A DNA stretch of 64,000 nucleotides from the NCBI GenBank assembly GCA_002281575.1, contig NCGN01000010.1, positions 21,453-85,452 of the forward strand. Direction: 5' to 3'. Positions 27,601 to 35,304 of this stretch are shown here, one piece after another; position 1 is the stretch's first letter; every line of letters starts with the position of its first letter. The DNA comes from Sphingobacteriia bacterium 28-36-52. GTDB lineage: Bacteria; Bacteroidota; Bacteroidia; Chitinophagales; Chitinophagaceae. The notes under the pieces are model-generated. The model was not told where the DNA came from. It worked only from the letters and a program-made list of their open reading frames with translations, and made no database searches. The position numbers were made by a program, and so were the translations under genes.

Positions 27601-27872
27601 ATTCTTACAGAAGAAGCCTTGTCAGCCGTTAATTCTACCATCCCAAAACCAGTAGCAGTAAACTGCAGGGTTGCATTGGGAGATACCGAAATAGTAAAAT
27701 TGCCCTCCCCATCGGCACTTACTGCATTTTTGGTGCCTTTCTCTTTAACAGTAGCAGAAGGAACGCCTACACCATTGGTGTCTGTAATCCTTCCTTTAAC
27801 CGTTGTTTTTTGTGCAAAAGTGATATTCGTAAAAAGAATAAAACCCAGCATTAACAACAAAATTTTTCTCAT
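24660..27872 (-). CDS. SusC/RagA family TonB-dependent outer-membrane transporter
   Basis: A 1070-residue outer-membrane barrel. It has a signal peptide (MRKILLLMLGFILFTNITFAQ) and a carboxypeptidase-regulatory-like N-terminal domain (VKGRITDTNGVGVPSATV). A TonB-box-like stretch EEVDNLSEVVVTALGVKREKK precedes the plug with IRGVTGLGPQAPIFVVDG and GPASTALYGQRAANGAVVITTKKG, then a 22-strand barrel ending in an aromatic residue. There is no STN domain, so no sigma-linked signalling role is expected. It imports oligosaccharides, peptides or similar with its SusD partner. Confidence 0.96.
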   Translation of the reverse strand: MRKILLLMLGFILFTNITFAQKTTVKGRITDTNGVGVPSATVKEKGTKNAVSADGEGNFTISVSPNATLQFTATGFGMVELTADKASSVRMKEEVDNLSEVVVTALGVKREKKALGYAVQEVKGENLTVAKSLDISTSLAGKVAGVQLVGSPSSSFDNADILIRGVTGLGPQAPIFVVDGTITNQSAVILDNIESVSVLKGPASTALYGQRAANGAVVITTKKGTRKKFTSVDVNLGLTFEKLALLPPYQNDYAGGYSSALTSAGSSFDAQGFYLFKYNPAIHPASWAAFNGQRMLEYGADESWGPKMNGDNYRAYWSWYPGSEFGQLTPLTPQPNNVKDFFRTGVNKNNSVAFSSGGEGYNLRMTYANQNRSLMIPNANRDQHQLALNGSFDIGKYITISTDLTYTTNSTRGKPAEGYRLDGLNITQNFNQWFQRQLDMKRMVNYREPDGSLNSWNIGDPNASADISVYGRPQYWDNPYFIVNEAIATQAENRLIGNVGMNIKINKHLNIQSYVRANTYNTENTSRMPTGALTLDYFNISQNRYSEMNFETNIMYKNKFGDFSVDGMIGGNVRKNSYSALSMGTQGGLSSPNYFDIAASISRPSVGRSYEKKTVNSVLGKASIGWRDLLFVEGTLRNDWSSALPTQSNSYLYPSLSTSFIFTELVKTSWLTYGKLRASFASVGSDLGAHALNLAIGNGSFYGTNPSATIGNQFKGGGIKPALTKAYEFGVELRLFKKIGLDVTYYQNNNTDQILGIDVTPASGFSTAQINAGNIQSKGIEITLSGKPIETRNFSWDVTLNWAKNQNSIKELAPGINTYLYATNRYDTRLEHRVGGEWGTYYGRKWRTDPATGQTLIDATGQPQYDINQRIGNVLPKFTGGMFNAFKYKSFDLTFSIDFQSGGLFYSETRNFNSGTGLSQETVGKNDKGNDWRDYPGAYTTAGGNAGGGGIRIPGIFANGALAGKENNRYISARAYWYTARQRDASNVLLDGSYVKLREIRFGYTIPSSALKSLPFVKSANIGFMVQNAWLIWATTKKWGVDPSELETFYREGGQLSSTRQFGINLRASF

Positions 27873-28054
27873 TTGTTTAGGTTTTGGTTAAGAATATTAA
27901 GATTTCAATATACCAATTTTTGCATTATTGTTAAAAAATTCTTAAAGGTTTAAACATTAAAATTCAATTAAACCCAGTAAAATGCCCTTAAAGTCAAGAA
28001 TATCTCTAAACTTATAACCATAGTCTATATTTTATTCGCTAAAAAACAATAAAA

Positions 28055-28081
28055 AAGCCCCGATTGAATCAATCGAGGCTT
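28055..28081 (-). terminator. Intrinsic terminator of the deoxyhypusine-synthase-like gene
   Basis: AAGCCCCGATT (28055-28065) pairs with AATCGAGGCTT (28071-28081), one mismatch. Read on the minus strand it is followed by six T's. It lies 22 bases after the stop of the gene ending at 28103. The remaining gap to susC (27873-28054) shows no gene and no clear promoter. Confidence 0.8.
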
Positions 28082-28102
28082 ATATTAAATTTATATTTTA
28101 TA

Positions 28103-29077
28103 CTACCAACCCAACAAATACGCGAAAATTAATGGTACCACAATGGTTGCATCGCTTTCAACAATATATTTAGGGGTATGGATATCTAATTTACCCCAGG
28201 TGATTTTTTCGTTGGGTACAGCTCCAGAATAAGACCCATAAGAAGTAGTAGAGTCACTAATTTGGCAGAAATAGCTCCAGAAAGGCACATCATGCCATTC
28301 TAAATCTTGGTACATCATTGGAACCACACAAATGGGGAAGTCTCCAGCAATACCACCTCCGATTTGGAAGAACCCTACCCCCTTACCTCCACTGTTTGCG
28401 CGATACCATTCTGTTAACCAAACCATGTATTCAATACCACTTTTCATGGTTGATGCTTTCAATTCTTGTTTAATAATATAAGAAGCAAAAATATTTCCCA
28501 TGGTACTGTCTTCCCAACCTGGCACTACAATAGGCAAGTTTTTTTCAGCAGCAGCCAACATCCAACTATTCTTTGGATCAATTTCATAATATTGGGCCAA
28601 GTCGCCACTTAACAGCATTTTATACATGAACTCATGAGGAAAATAACGCTCACCAGCATTGTCTGCATCTTTCCAAACTTTGTAAATATGTTTTTGTAAA
28701 CGACGGAAGGCTTCTTCTTCAGGAATACAAGTATCGGTTACCCTATTGTAATGATTCTCTAATAAATCCCATTCTTCCTGCGGACTTAAATCACGATAAT
28801 TAGGAACACGCTTGTAATGACTATGCGCTACTAAATTCATAATATCCTCTTCCAAATTGGCACCAGTACAACTGATGATAGCTACTTTATCTTGACGAAT
28901 CATCTCGGCTAAGCTAATACCTAACTCAGCAGTACTCATGGCACCTGCCAAACTCACCAACATTTTTCCTCCCTCTAACAAATGGGTTTCATAGCCTTTT
29001 GCCGCATCTACTAAAGCAGCTGCGTTGAAATGTCTATAATGATGCTCAACAAACTGAGAAACTGGTCCTTTACTCAT
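28103..29077 (-). CDS. Deoxyhypusine synthase-like protein
   Basis: A 324-residue NAD-dependent enzyme of the deoxyhypusine synthase superfamily. Conserved points are CTGANLEED around residue 70, IVVPGWEDSTMG, the GFFQIGGGIAGDFPI stretch and the C-terminal SYSGAVPNEKITWGK, where K296 matches the lysine that holds the aminobutyl intermediate in the eukaryotic enzyme. Bacteria lack eIF5A, so relatives are thought to act on polyamines (for example homospermidine formation). The ATG at 29077 starts the conserved region; the TTG at 29161 would add 28 unrelated residues. Confidence 0.88.
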   Translation of the reverse strand: MSKGPVSQFVEHHYRHFNAAALVDAAKGYETHLLEGGKMLVSLAGAMSTAELGISLAEMIRQDKVAIISCTGANLEEDIMNLVAHSHYKRVPNYRDLSPQEEWDLLENHYNRVTDTCIPEEEAFRRLQKHIYKVWKDADNAGERYFPHEFMYKMLLSGDLAQYYEIDPKNSWMLAAAEKNLPIVVPGWEDSTMGNIFASYIIKQELKASTMKSGIEYMVWLTEWYRANSGGKGVGFFQIGGGIAGDFPICVVPMMYQDLEWHDVPFWSYFCQISDSTTSYGSYSGAVPNEKITWGKLDIHTPKYIVESDATIVVPLIFAYLLGW

Positions 29078-29097
29078 ATTAATAAAATTTAGAGGGG

Positions 29098-29105
29098 CAA
29101 AAGTA
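29098..29105 (-). promoter_or_regulatory. -7 promoter box of the deoxyhypusine-synthase-like gene
   Basis: Read on the minus strand this is TACTTTTG, a perfect TAnnTTTG box 20 bases before the ATG at 29077. It also argues against the longer TTG start, which would put the box inside the coding region. No good -33 TTG is seen. Confidence 0.35.
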
Positions 29106-29178
29106 AATTTTTTAGCTGGTATGCCTCTCTTAAATTGTAGTAGAATTTTCGTTACTTGCAAGTCCCCCCAAAAACAAT

Positions 29179-29943
29179 ATGGACCAACAATACTTTAAAG
29201 AATATTATCATTTAGAAAGAGTAAACTGGTGGTTTACTGTTAGAAGAAGGATTCTGAGGGATAGAATCCGCCATATTTTAAAGAACCCCAAGGAAATCCA
29301 GTCATTAAATATTGGGGCAGCCACTGGAACCACCTCTGATATGCTCACCGAGTTTGGAGAAGTCATGTCGGTGGAATTTGACCAAGAATGTTGCAACTAT
29401 ACCCAAACTTTTTTGAGCACTCCCCTTATTCAGGGATCCATTACCGAACTTCCATTTGGTAATAATAGCTATGATTTAGTTTGCGCTTTTGATGTAATAG
29501 AACATGTAGAAGACGACACAAAAGCAGTTGCAGAAATGATGCGAGTTTGCAAACCCGGTGGACATATTGCTATAACCGTTCCAGCTTATGCATTTTTATG
29601 GGGAGAGCACGATGTAATTAATCAACACTATAGAAGGTATACCAAAACACAACTGCTTGGATTACTAAAAAATCATCCGGGGAAAATGGTGTATCAAACT
29701 TATTTCAATTCCATACTTTTTATACCCATTGCCGCATATCGCTTACTGGCAAAAGGAATGAGTAAATTAAAGGGGGCTAAAAAAGAGACAGTAGAATCGG
29801 ACCATGCCATATTTGGTACTGAAGGATTTTTTAATAACTTGTTAGCAGGAATTTTCTCCATTGATTACTATTTATTGAAATGGGGATGTCAGTTTCCTGC
29901 AGGTGTTTCCATTATGGTATTTTTTAAAAAAGAAAGTGAATGA
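29179..29943 (+). CDS. SAM-dependent class I methyltransferase
   Basis: A 254-residue methyltransferase of the Methyltransf_11/UbiE type. SLNIGAATGTTSDML is SAM motif I (around residue 45), LPFGNNSYDLVCAFDVIEHVEDD covers motif II, and MRVCKPGGHIAITVPA is motif III with the usual post-motif helix. The substrate is unknown. It is the first gene of a four-gene set with start/stop overlaps into the next, which points to modification of a lipid-linked glycan or its carrier. The first 15-20 residues are rich in aromatics (QYFKEYYHLE, WWF), typical of the glycan-cluster members of this family. Confidence 0.86.
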   Translation: MDQQYFKEYYHLERVNWWFTVRRRILRDRIRHILKNPKEIQSLNIGAATGTTSDMLTEFGEVMSVEFDQECCNYTQTFLSTPLIQGSITELPFGNNSYDLVCAFDVIEHVEDDTKAVAEMMRVCKPGGHIAITVPAYAFLWGEHDVINQHYRRYTKTQLLGLLKNHPGKMVYQTYFNSILFIPIAAYRLLAKGMSKLKGAKKETVESDHAIFGTEGFFNNLLAGIFSIDYYLLKWGCQFPAGVSIMVFFKKESE

Positions 29944-31145
29944 GTTCAAAATTGGAGAAAATCATTTTTCATAAATGGGAAACAGCCAAATTTGGATCAG
30001 TTTACCTAATCTATTGCATATGGTTTTTACTGGCTGCTATTGCAGTTGTATCTGAAATGAGCAGAGGCCTTACAGGGATTGATAATTATTTAATATTTGA
30101 AGGAGTATTCAAACACGTAGTACAAGAGAAATACCTGTTTAGCTATTATCCAGACGAATACGTTTCATTTAATAATTATGGCCCCGCATTCTCTCTAGTG
30201 ATTGCGCCTTTTGCTTTACTCCCTACTTATATAGGATGCTTTTTGTGGGCTATGGCAAATGCAGCTGCATTATTTATTGCACTTAAAATGCTTCCAGTAG
30301 AAGAGAAACAAAAAATCATTTTGTACTGGATTATTTTGATTGAAATGATGACATCTATTCATAGTGTTCAGTTCAATCCGATGTTTACAGCATTTTTCAT
30401 ATTTACTTTTGTATTCACTTTACGTGGCAAAGATTGGATAGCAACATTATTTATTGCATTGGGCATTTTGACTAAATTATATGGGGTTGCAGGATTGGCT
30501 TTTTTCTTTTTTTCTAAAAACAAATTGCAGTTTATCCTTTCTTTATTGGTTTGGTTAACCATTATAGTTGCAGCTCCAATTCTCTATTCTAGTTACGATT
30601 ATATTGTTCAGAGCTATGAAGATTGGTATTACCAAATCATTAGAAGAAACCAGCAAAATATTGATAATTCAAGAACGGCTGGAATGCAGGATATATCAGT
30701 TCCAGGAATGATTCGTAGAATATTTAAATATTATGGACCCATTGATTTCCCCATTATTGCTGCTGCAGGAATATTTTTTGGAATCCCCTTATTAAAAAAA
30801 CAAAATCAAGAACAGCCCTATTTTAAATTATACTATTTAGCACTGGTATTAATTTCTGTGGTCATTTTTAGTTCAGCTGCGGAAAGTCCCACATTTGTGA
30901 TTGCAGTAACGGGGGCGGCACTTTGGTTTATAACCCAACAACAGCCTATTTCATCTGCAGTAAAAGCAACCCTATGGCTGTTATTTTTGTTGACCATATT
31001 ATCGCCTACCGACATAGTACCACCCTATATTAGAATTAATTTTATACTAGCCTATTCTTTGAAAGCTTTACCTTGTTTCATCATCTGGTGCTGGATAGTA
31101 ATCAGGTGTTGGAAAATTCATCTGCCTAAAATTCCTGCAAAATGA
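29940..31145 (+). CDS. GT87-like membrane glycosyltransferase
   Basis: A 401-residue polytopic protein with roughly ten membrane helices. The large early loop has DNYLIFEGVFKHV and YYPDEYVSFNNYGPAFSLVIAPFALLP, a layout typical of GT87 (DUF2029) polyprenyl-phosphate-dependent mannosyl/arabinosyl-type transferases with an Asp near the first loop. It overlaps its neighbours on both sides by four bases (ATGA). The likely role is transfer of a sugar from a polyprenyl-phosphate donor on the periplasmic side. The donor could be made by the GT2 enzyme encoded next. Confidence 0.8.
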   Translation: MSSKLEKIIFHKWETAKFGSVYLIYCIWFLLAAIAVVSEMSRGLTGIDNYLIFEGVFKHVVQEKYLFSYYPDEYVSFNNYGPAFSLVIAPFALLPTYIGCFLWAMANAAALFIALKMLPVEEKQKIILYWIILIEMMTSIHSVQFNPMFTAFFIFTFVFTLRGKDWIATLFIALGILTKLYGVAGLAFFFFSKNKLQFILSLLVWLTIIVAAPILYSSYDYIVQSYEDWYYQIIRRNQQNIDNSRTAGMQDISVPGMIRRIFKYYGPIDFPIIAAAGIFFGIPLLKKQNQEQPYFKLYYLALVLISVVIFSSAAESPTFVIAVTGAALWFITQQQPISSAVKATLWLLFLLTILSPTDIVPPYIRINFILAYSLKALPCFIIWCWIVIRCWKIHLPKIPAK

Positions 31146-32065
31146 GCAAGATGATCGCATTTGTAATACCTGCATGTAATGAGCAATCGAATGTGATTGT
31201 GATAGCTAGAGCTATCAATAATATTATGGCTCCCTTGAAGTATGATTATCGTATTTTATTTGTAGACGATGGAAGTACAGATGACACATTAGCGGTATTA
31301 AAAGCAGAAGCTGCAATCAATACACATATTCAGTTTATTAGTCTTTCTAGAAACTTTGGTCATCAGAATGCATTAAAAGCGGGTTTAGATTTTGCAGATG
31401 GTGACTGTGTTATTATGATGGATGCAGATTTACAACATCCCCCAGATTTAATTCCCATTTTACTAGAAAAATGGGAAGAGGGAAACGATATTGTTTATAC
31501 CATTCGAAAGGAACAAACTGATTTGTCATTACTAAAAAGAAAAACCTCTGCCATATTTTATGACATTATCAATAATATGTCAGATATAGAGTTGGAACAA
31601 GGAACAGCCGACTTCAGATTAATGGATCGAAAAGTAGTGGAAGCCTTCAAACAAATTAGAGAACATGATTTATTTATTAGAGGGTTAGTAAAATGGATGG
31701 GCTATAGCCAATCAGGAGTAGCTTATTATCCGGCAGCACGTTTATCGGGCGAGTCAAAATACACCATCAAAAAAATGGTTAGATTTGCCTTACAGGGTAT
31801 CACTTCTTTTAGTACTAAGCCTTTGTACATGGCTGCCTATCTTGGATTTAGTTTTGCTTTTCTTTCGGTTTTATACATTCCATATATCATTTACAGTTTC
31901 TATCAAGGACATACTGTTTCAGGCTGGGCATCTATTGTTGCCGCTATTGCTTTTTTTGGGGGATTACAACTGATGATTTTAGGAATCATTGGTCTTTATT
32001 TGGGCAAACTATTTATGCAAAGCAAGAGTAGACCACATTATTTGGTTAAAGAAACGAATTTGTGA
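31142..32065 (+). CDS. Polyprenyl-phosphate GT2 glycosyltransferase (DPM1/GtrB-like)
   Basis: A 307-residue enzyme with a cytoplasmic GT-A domain followed by two membrane helices near residues 225-250 and 260-285. Motifs: VIPACNEQSNV, FVDDGSTDDT, the SRNFGHQNALKAGLDFA loop, MMDADLQHPP (DxD) and KYTIKKMVRFALQGI just before the first helix. This arrangement matches polyprenyl-phosphate sugar synthases such as GtrB/DPM1. It would load a sugar onto the lipid carrier used by the GT87 protein encoded upstream, with which it overlaps by four bases. Confidence 0.9.
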   Translation: MSKMIAFVIPACNEQSNVIVIARAINNIMAPLKYDYRILFVDDGSTDDTLAVLKAEAAINTHIQFISLSRNFGHQNALKAGLDFADGDCVIMMDADLQHPPDLIPILLEKWEEGNDIVYTIRKEQTDLSLLKRKTSAIFYDIINNMSDIELEQGTADFRLMDRKVVEAFKQIREHDLFIRGLVKWMGYSQSGVAYYPAARLSGESKYTIKKMVRFALQGITSFSTKPLYMAAYLGFSFAFLSVLYIPYIIYSFYQGHTVSGWASIVAAIAFFGGLQLMILGIIGLYLGKLFMQSKSRPHYLVKETNL

Positions 32066-32067
32066 AA

Positions 32068-32817
32068 ATGAGTAGAAAGGTATTCATGAGTTTTGATGTA
32101 GAGGAGTTTGATATGCCTTTAGAATATCAGCATGCTATATCAGTTCAAGATCAAATGCGAATTGGTATAGAGGGGCTAAATGCAATAACACCCATATTAG
32201 AATCGGTACCTTGCACATTATTTACCACAGCCAATTTTGCCAATCATTTTCCAAAAAGAATCAACCAACTTGCTATATCACATGAAATTGCATCACATAC
32301 TTTTTATCATACTGCATATACAACCGAAGATTTACTAAAATCTAGGCTGAGATTAGAAGAAATTACCCAACAAAAAGTAACAGGTTTAAGAATGCCGAGA
32401 ATGCGTCCGGTATTAATGAAAGATGTATTAGGGGCAGGTTATCAATATGACTCTTCTATTAACCCCACTTGGTTACCAGGCAGATATAATAATTTTCATT
32501 TGCCAAGAACAGCTTATTACGAAGAGGGAGTCAAGAGAATCCCAGCATCGGTAAGCCCTGGCATCCGGATTCCCTTATTTTGGTTGAGTTTCAAGAACAT
32601 GCCCTATGCATTGTATTTACAATTATGCAAACAAACACTAGCGAAAGACGGTTACCTATGTCTCTATTTTCATCCATGGGAATTTACTTCAATTGAACAA
32701 TTTGGCCTTCCTGGCTATACTAGACGGTGGTGTGGCCCCAAACTAGTGGAGCGTTTAAATAAACTTGTAACAGATTTATCAAAAGAGGCTGAATTCAGTA
32801 CTATGAACCAGATGTAG
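32068..32817 (+). CDS. Polysaccharide deacetylase (NodB-type) family protein
   Basis: A 249-residue carbohydrate esterase family 4-like protein. FDVEEFD at the N-terminus supplies the catalytic/metal Asp, EIASHTFYH the two metal-binding His residues, YDSSINPTWLPG the substrate-facing segment, and YFHPWEF the C-terminal His. No signal peptide is seen, so it would act in the cytoplasm or on a lipid-linked sugar at the inner membrane. The ATG at 32068 is chosen; a GTG at 32062 overlapping the previous stop (GTGA) is the alternative. Confidence 0.88.
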   Translation: MSRKVFMSFDVEEFDMPLEYQHAISVQDQMRIGIEGLNAITPILESVPCTLFTTANFANHFPKRINQLAISHEIASHTFYHTAYTTEDLLKSRLRLEEITQQKVTGLRMPRMRPVLMKDVLGAGYQYDSSINPTWLPGRYNNFHLPRTAYYEEGVKRIPASVSPGIRIPLFWLSFKNMPYALYLQLCKQTLAKDGYLCLYFHPWEFTSIEQFGLPGYTRRWCGPKLVERLNKLVTDLSKEAEFSTMNQM

Positions 32818-32891
32818 CAAATTGAACTTCAATATATTTTAGCTGTCATTAACTCAGTAGATTCAAGTTAGTATTCAATGGTACCTTTAAA

Positions 32892-32923
32892 TTTGGTTTA
32901 CTGAATTTTTATTTAGACATTTG
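32892..32923 (+). promoter_or_regulatory. Promoter of the sdpR-like/sdpI-like operon
   Basis: TTTG (32892-32895), 20 bases, then GACATTTG (32916-32923), which is TAnnTTTG with the first base changed. Transcription would start near 32930, about 12 bases before the GTG at 32942. The -7 box lies inside the palindromic operator. Confidence 0.45.
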
Positions 32924-32930
32924 TCTAAAT
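32911..32930. promoter_or_regulatory. Palindromic operator for the ArsR/SdpR-like repressor
   Basis: A perfect 20-base inverted repeat: ATTTAGACA, two central T's, TGTCTAAAT. It covers the -7 box, so a bound dimer would block polymerase. The position directly before an ArsR-family gene is the classic arrangement for autorepression. Confidence 0.75.
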
Positions 32931-32941
32931 ATCTAAAAATT

Positions 32942-33202
32942 GTGAATATTCTGTTTAAAGCATTAAATGATGAAACAAGAAGAGGGATTCTCGAGCTTTT
33001 GAAAAAAAAAGATATGAATGCAGGTGAAATAGCAGAGCAATTTAATATTTCTAAACCCAGCATCTCTCATCACTTAGACTTGTTAAAACAAGCTGGCTTA
33101 GTGGTAGCAAACAAAGAAGGTCAATTTATTCATTATTCAATCAATACAACAGTAATGGATGAAATGCTCAAATGGATGATGCAGTTTAAATTAAAAAAAT
33201 AA
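32942..33202 (+). CDS. ArsR-family (SdpR-like) transcriptional repressor
   Basis: An 86-residue winged-helix regulator. FKALNDETRRGILELLKKK is the family signature at the N-terminus, and AGEIAEQFNISKPSISHHLDLLKQAGL is the helix-turn-helix with the recognition helix around residues 36-50, followed by the wing (NKEGQFIHYSI). No metal-binding Cys pair is present, which fits SdpR rather than ArsR/SmtB sensors. The GTG at 32942 is preferred over the TTG at 32921, which would place the start codon inside the operator. The SdpI-like gene follows after four bases. Confidence 0.9.
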   Translation: MNILFKALNDETRRGILELLKKKDMNAGEIAEQFNISKPSISHHLDLLKQAGLVVANKEGQFIHYSINTTVMDEMLKWMMQFKLKK

Positions 33203-33206
33203 GGCT

Positions 33207-33869
33207 ATGAAATCAACTTCTGTAAAAGAAATTTTTGTGGTTGGCGTATTAATTCTGCTTCCTTTTATTTATTTAGGCAGCATTTATGATTCCTTACCTG
33301 CTATTATTCCCACTCATTTTAACTATAAGGGTGAGGCCGACGGAACAGGTGAAAAGTCTACACTTGTAGTCGTGTCCATTTTTATGACCTGCGTTTCAGT
33401 ATTCACGTATTTGATTGTGAAAAATGCCAATAAAATAGATCCGAAAAAAAATGCCCAATCACCAGAATTGCTTCAAAAGATTGCATACATGATTGTTGCG
33501 TTTTTATGTGCAATACTATTAGTGATTATACAATCTGCAAAAACTGGCTCAGTGAAATCTAATCAATTTCTATTGCCTTTAATTGGTTTATTGTTTGCCG
33601 GCTTAGGTAATTTCATGCACAGCATTAAACCTAATTATTTTATTGGAATGCGATTACCATGGACCTTAGAAGACCCGGAAAACTGGAGAAAAACGCATCA
33701 GATTGGTAGTAAAATATGGATGATTGGGGGCATTTTAATTGCTATGTGTTCACCATTTATGCCTAACCCAACAGGATTCATTTATTCAATGATTGTTTTA
33801 ATAGTGATGATTGTTTATCCAATCATTTTTTCTTATCGGTTGTTTAAAAAATCAAATAAAGAAATATGA
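33207..33869 (+). CDS. SdpI-like membrane protein (DUF1648 + SdpI)
   Basis: A 220-residue polytopic membrane protein with six predicted helices. The first part carries the DUF1648 signature LPAIIPTHFNYKGEADG. The second part has the SdpI-type segment with KPNYFIGMRLPWTLEDPENWRKTH at about residues 138-162. In Bacillus, SdpI gives immunity to the SdpC toxin and also inactivates the SdpR repressor by holding it at the membrane. The gene order repressor then SdpI is the same here, but no sdpC-like toxin gene is visible. The downstream hydrolase gene overlaps by four bases. Confidence 0.9.
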   Translation: MKSTSVKEIFVVGVLILLPFIYLGSIYDSLPAIIPTHFNYKGEADGTGEKSTLVVVSIFMTCVSVFTYLIVKNANKIDPKKNAQSPELLQKIAYMIVAFLCAILLVIIQSAKTGSVKSNQFLLPLIGLLFAGLGNFMHSIKPNYFIGMRLPWTLEDPENWRKTHQIGSKIWMIGGILIAMCSPFMPNPTGFIYSMIVLIVMIVYPIIFSYRLFKKSNKEI

Positions 33870-35302
33870 AATACAAAAATTTATTGGGAGTACTTATTTT
33901 TGCGTTTGCGAGTTATTTTGGAAATGCACAAACAATGGTAGGTTCTTGGAAAGGTATTATAGATGCCGGAGGAAATAAATTACCCTTGGTGTTTCATATA
34001 AAGCAAACCAATAACCAATGGGAAGCCAGTTTCGACAGCCCTGTACAAAATGCATATGGTATTAAAACAGGATCGACACAAATAAAGAATGATAGTATCA
34101 GCATCTCCATTCCTGCAATCAATGGGAGTTATAAAGGAAAATGGAATGGGACAGATTTAATAGATGGCTTATTTCAACAAGGCAATTTTAATACTGCCCT
34201 TGTACTAACAAGATCTAATGAACCCGTTAAACTAGAAGCACCAAAACAAATCATAAGACCCCAAACACCCAAAGCACCTTTTGATTACTACAGTGAAGAA
34301 ATTAATTTTACGAATACAGATAAAACGGTTGAATTTGGGGCAACCTTAACCTTACCAAAAAATAAAAAAGATTTTCCAACTGTTATATTGATTTCAGGAA
34401 GTGGTGCACAAGACCGAGATGGATCAATGTTTGATCACAAAATATATTGGGTATTGGCCGATCATTTAACTAAGGCGGGCATTGGCGTACTAAGAGTAGA
34501 CGATAGAGGGGCAGGCAAAACAAGTTTAGGTCCTAATCCTCAATTGCTAACCAGCAAGGATTTTGCTAAAGATGTAGAAGCAGCCTTTCAATATTTATTA
34601 ACTAGAAGCGAAATCAATACTAAAAAAATAGGATTGATAGGACATAGTGAAGGAGGGGCTATTGCGCCAATGGTGGCTGTTACCAATAAGCAGATTGCTT
34701 TTATAACTTTATTAGCAGGGCCAGGAATTTTAGGCCATGAAATTTGGAATTACCAAATGCGCAGAAATTTTATTCAGCCTAACCTAACGAATGCAGACTA
34801 TGCAATAGCAGCTTTGTTGGTAAATGAAATGAATTCGCAGTTTAGATACAGTACCAAAGCAGACTCTATTAAAATAGGCATGCAAAAAACTTACGCTAAT
34901 TGGAAACAAATGAACCCTTCGGCTGATGAAACCAAATTATTTACAGCAAAAGGAATTGAACCATACTTTGGTTTATTAAATCAATTTAAACCAGCTTTAG
35001 CTTGGTTACAATTTTTTATGAATTATGATCCTGAAGAAAATTTATCTAAATTAAAAATTCCTGTGTTGGCACTTAACGGCGCTTCAGATATTCAAGTAAA
35101 AGCAGATGAAAATATTAATGGCATCAAGCAAGCACTAACAAAAGCTAAGAATAAAAAGTTTGAAGTAAACATATTGCCTTCCCTGAATCACTTATTTCAA
35201 AGATGTAACAGCCCCGAACAACCTTATGGATCAATTGAGGAAAGTTTTTCACCAGAAGCCCTTCAAATAATTAGCAACTGGATTAATAAAACAATTCAGT
35301 AA
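33866..35302 (+). CDS. Secreted alpha/beta hydrolase
   Basis: A 478-residue protein with a signal peptide ending at SYFGNAQ. An N-terminal beta-rich domain (about residues 25-120) precedes an alpha/beta hydrolase: ILISGSGAQDRDG (oxyanion region), RVDDRGAGKT, GHSEGGAIAPMVA with the nucleophile Ser around residue 262, and NILPSLNHLFQ with the catalytic His at the end. Likely an esterase or peptidase acting in the periplasm; the substrate is unknown. It overlaps the SdpI-like gene by four bases (ATGA), so the repressor probably controls it too. Confidence 0.87.
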   Translation: MKYKNLLGVLIFAFASYFGNAQTMVGSWKGIIDAGGNKLPLVFHIKQTNNQWEASFDSPVQNAYGIKTGSTQIKNDSISISIPAINGSYKGKWNGTDLIDGLFQQGNFNTALVLTRSNEPVKLEAPKQIIRPQTPKAPFDYYSEEINFTNTDKTVEFGATLTLPKNKKDFPTVILISGSGAQDRDGSMFDHKIYWVLADHLTKAGIGVLRVDDRGAGKTSLGPNPQLLTSKDFAKDVEAAFQYLLTRSEINTKKIGLIGHSEGGAIAPMVAVTNKQIAFITLLAGPGILGHEIWNYQMRRNFIQPNLTNADYAIAALLVNEMNSQFRYSTKADSIKIGMQKTYANWKQMNPSADETKLFTAKGIEPYFGLLNQFKPALAWLQFFMNYDPEENLSKLKIPVLALNGASDIQVKADENINGIKQALTKAKNKKFEVNILPSLNHLFQRCNSPEQPYGSIEESFSPEALQIISNWINKTIQ

Positions 35303-35304
35303 TT

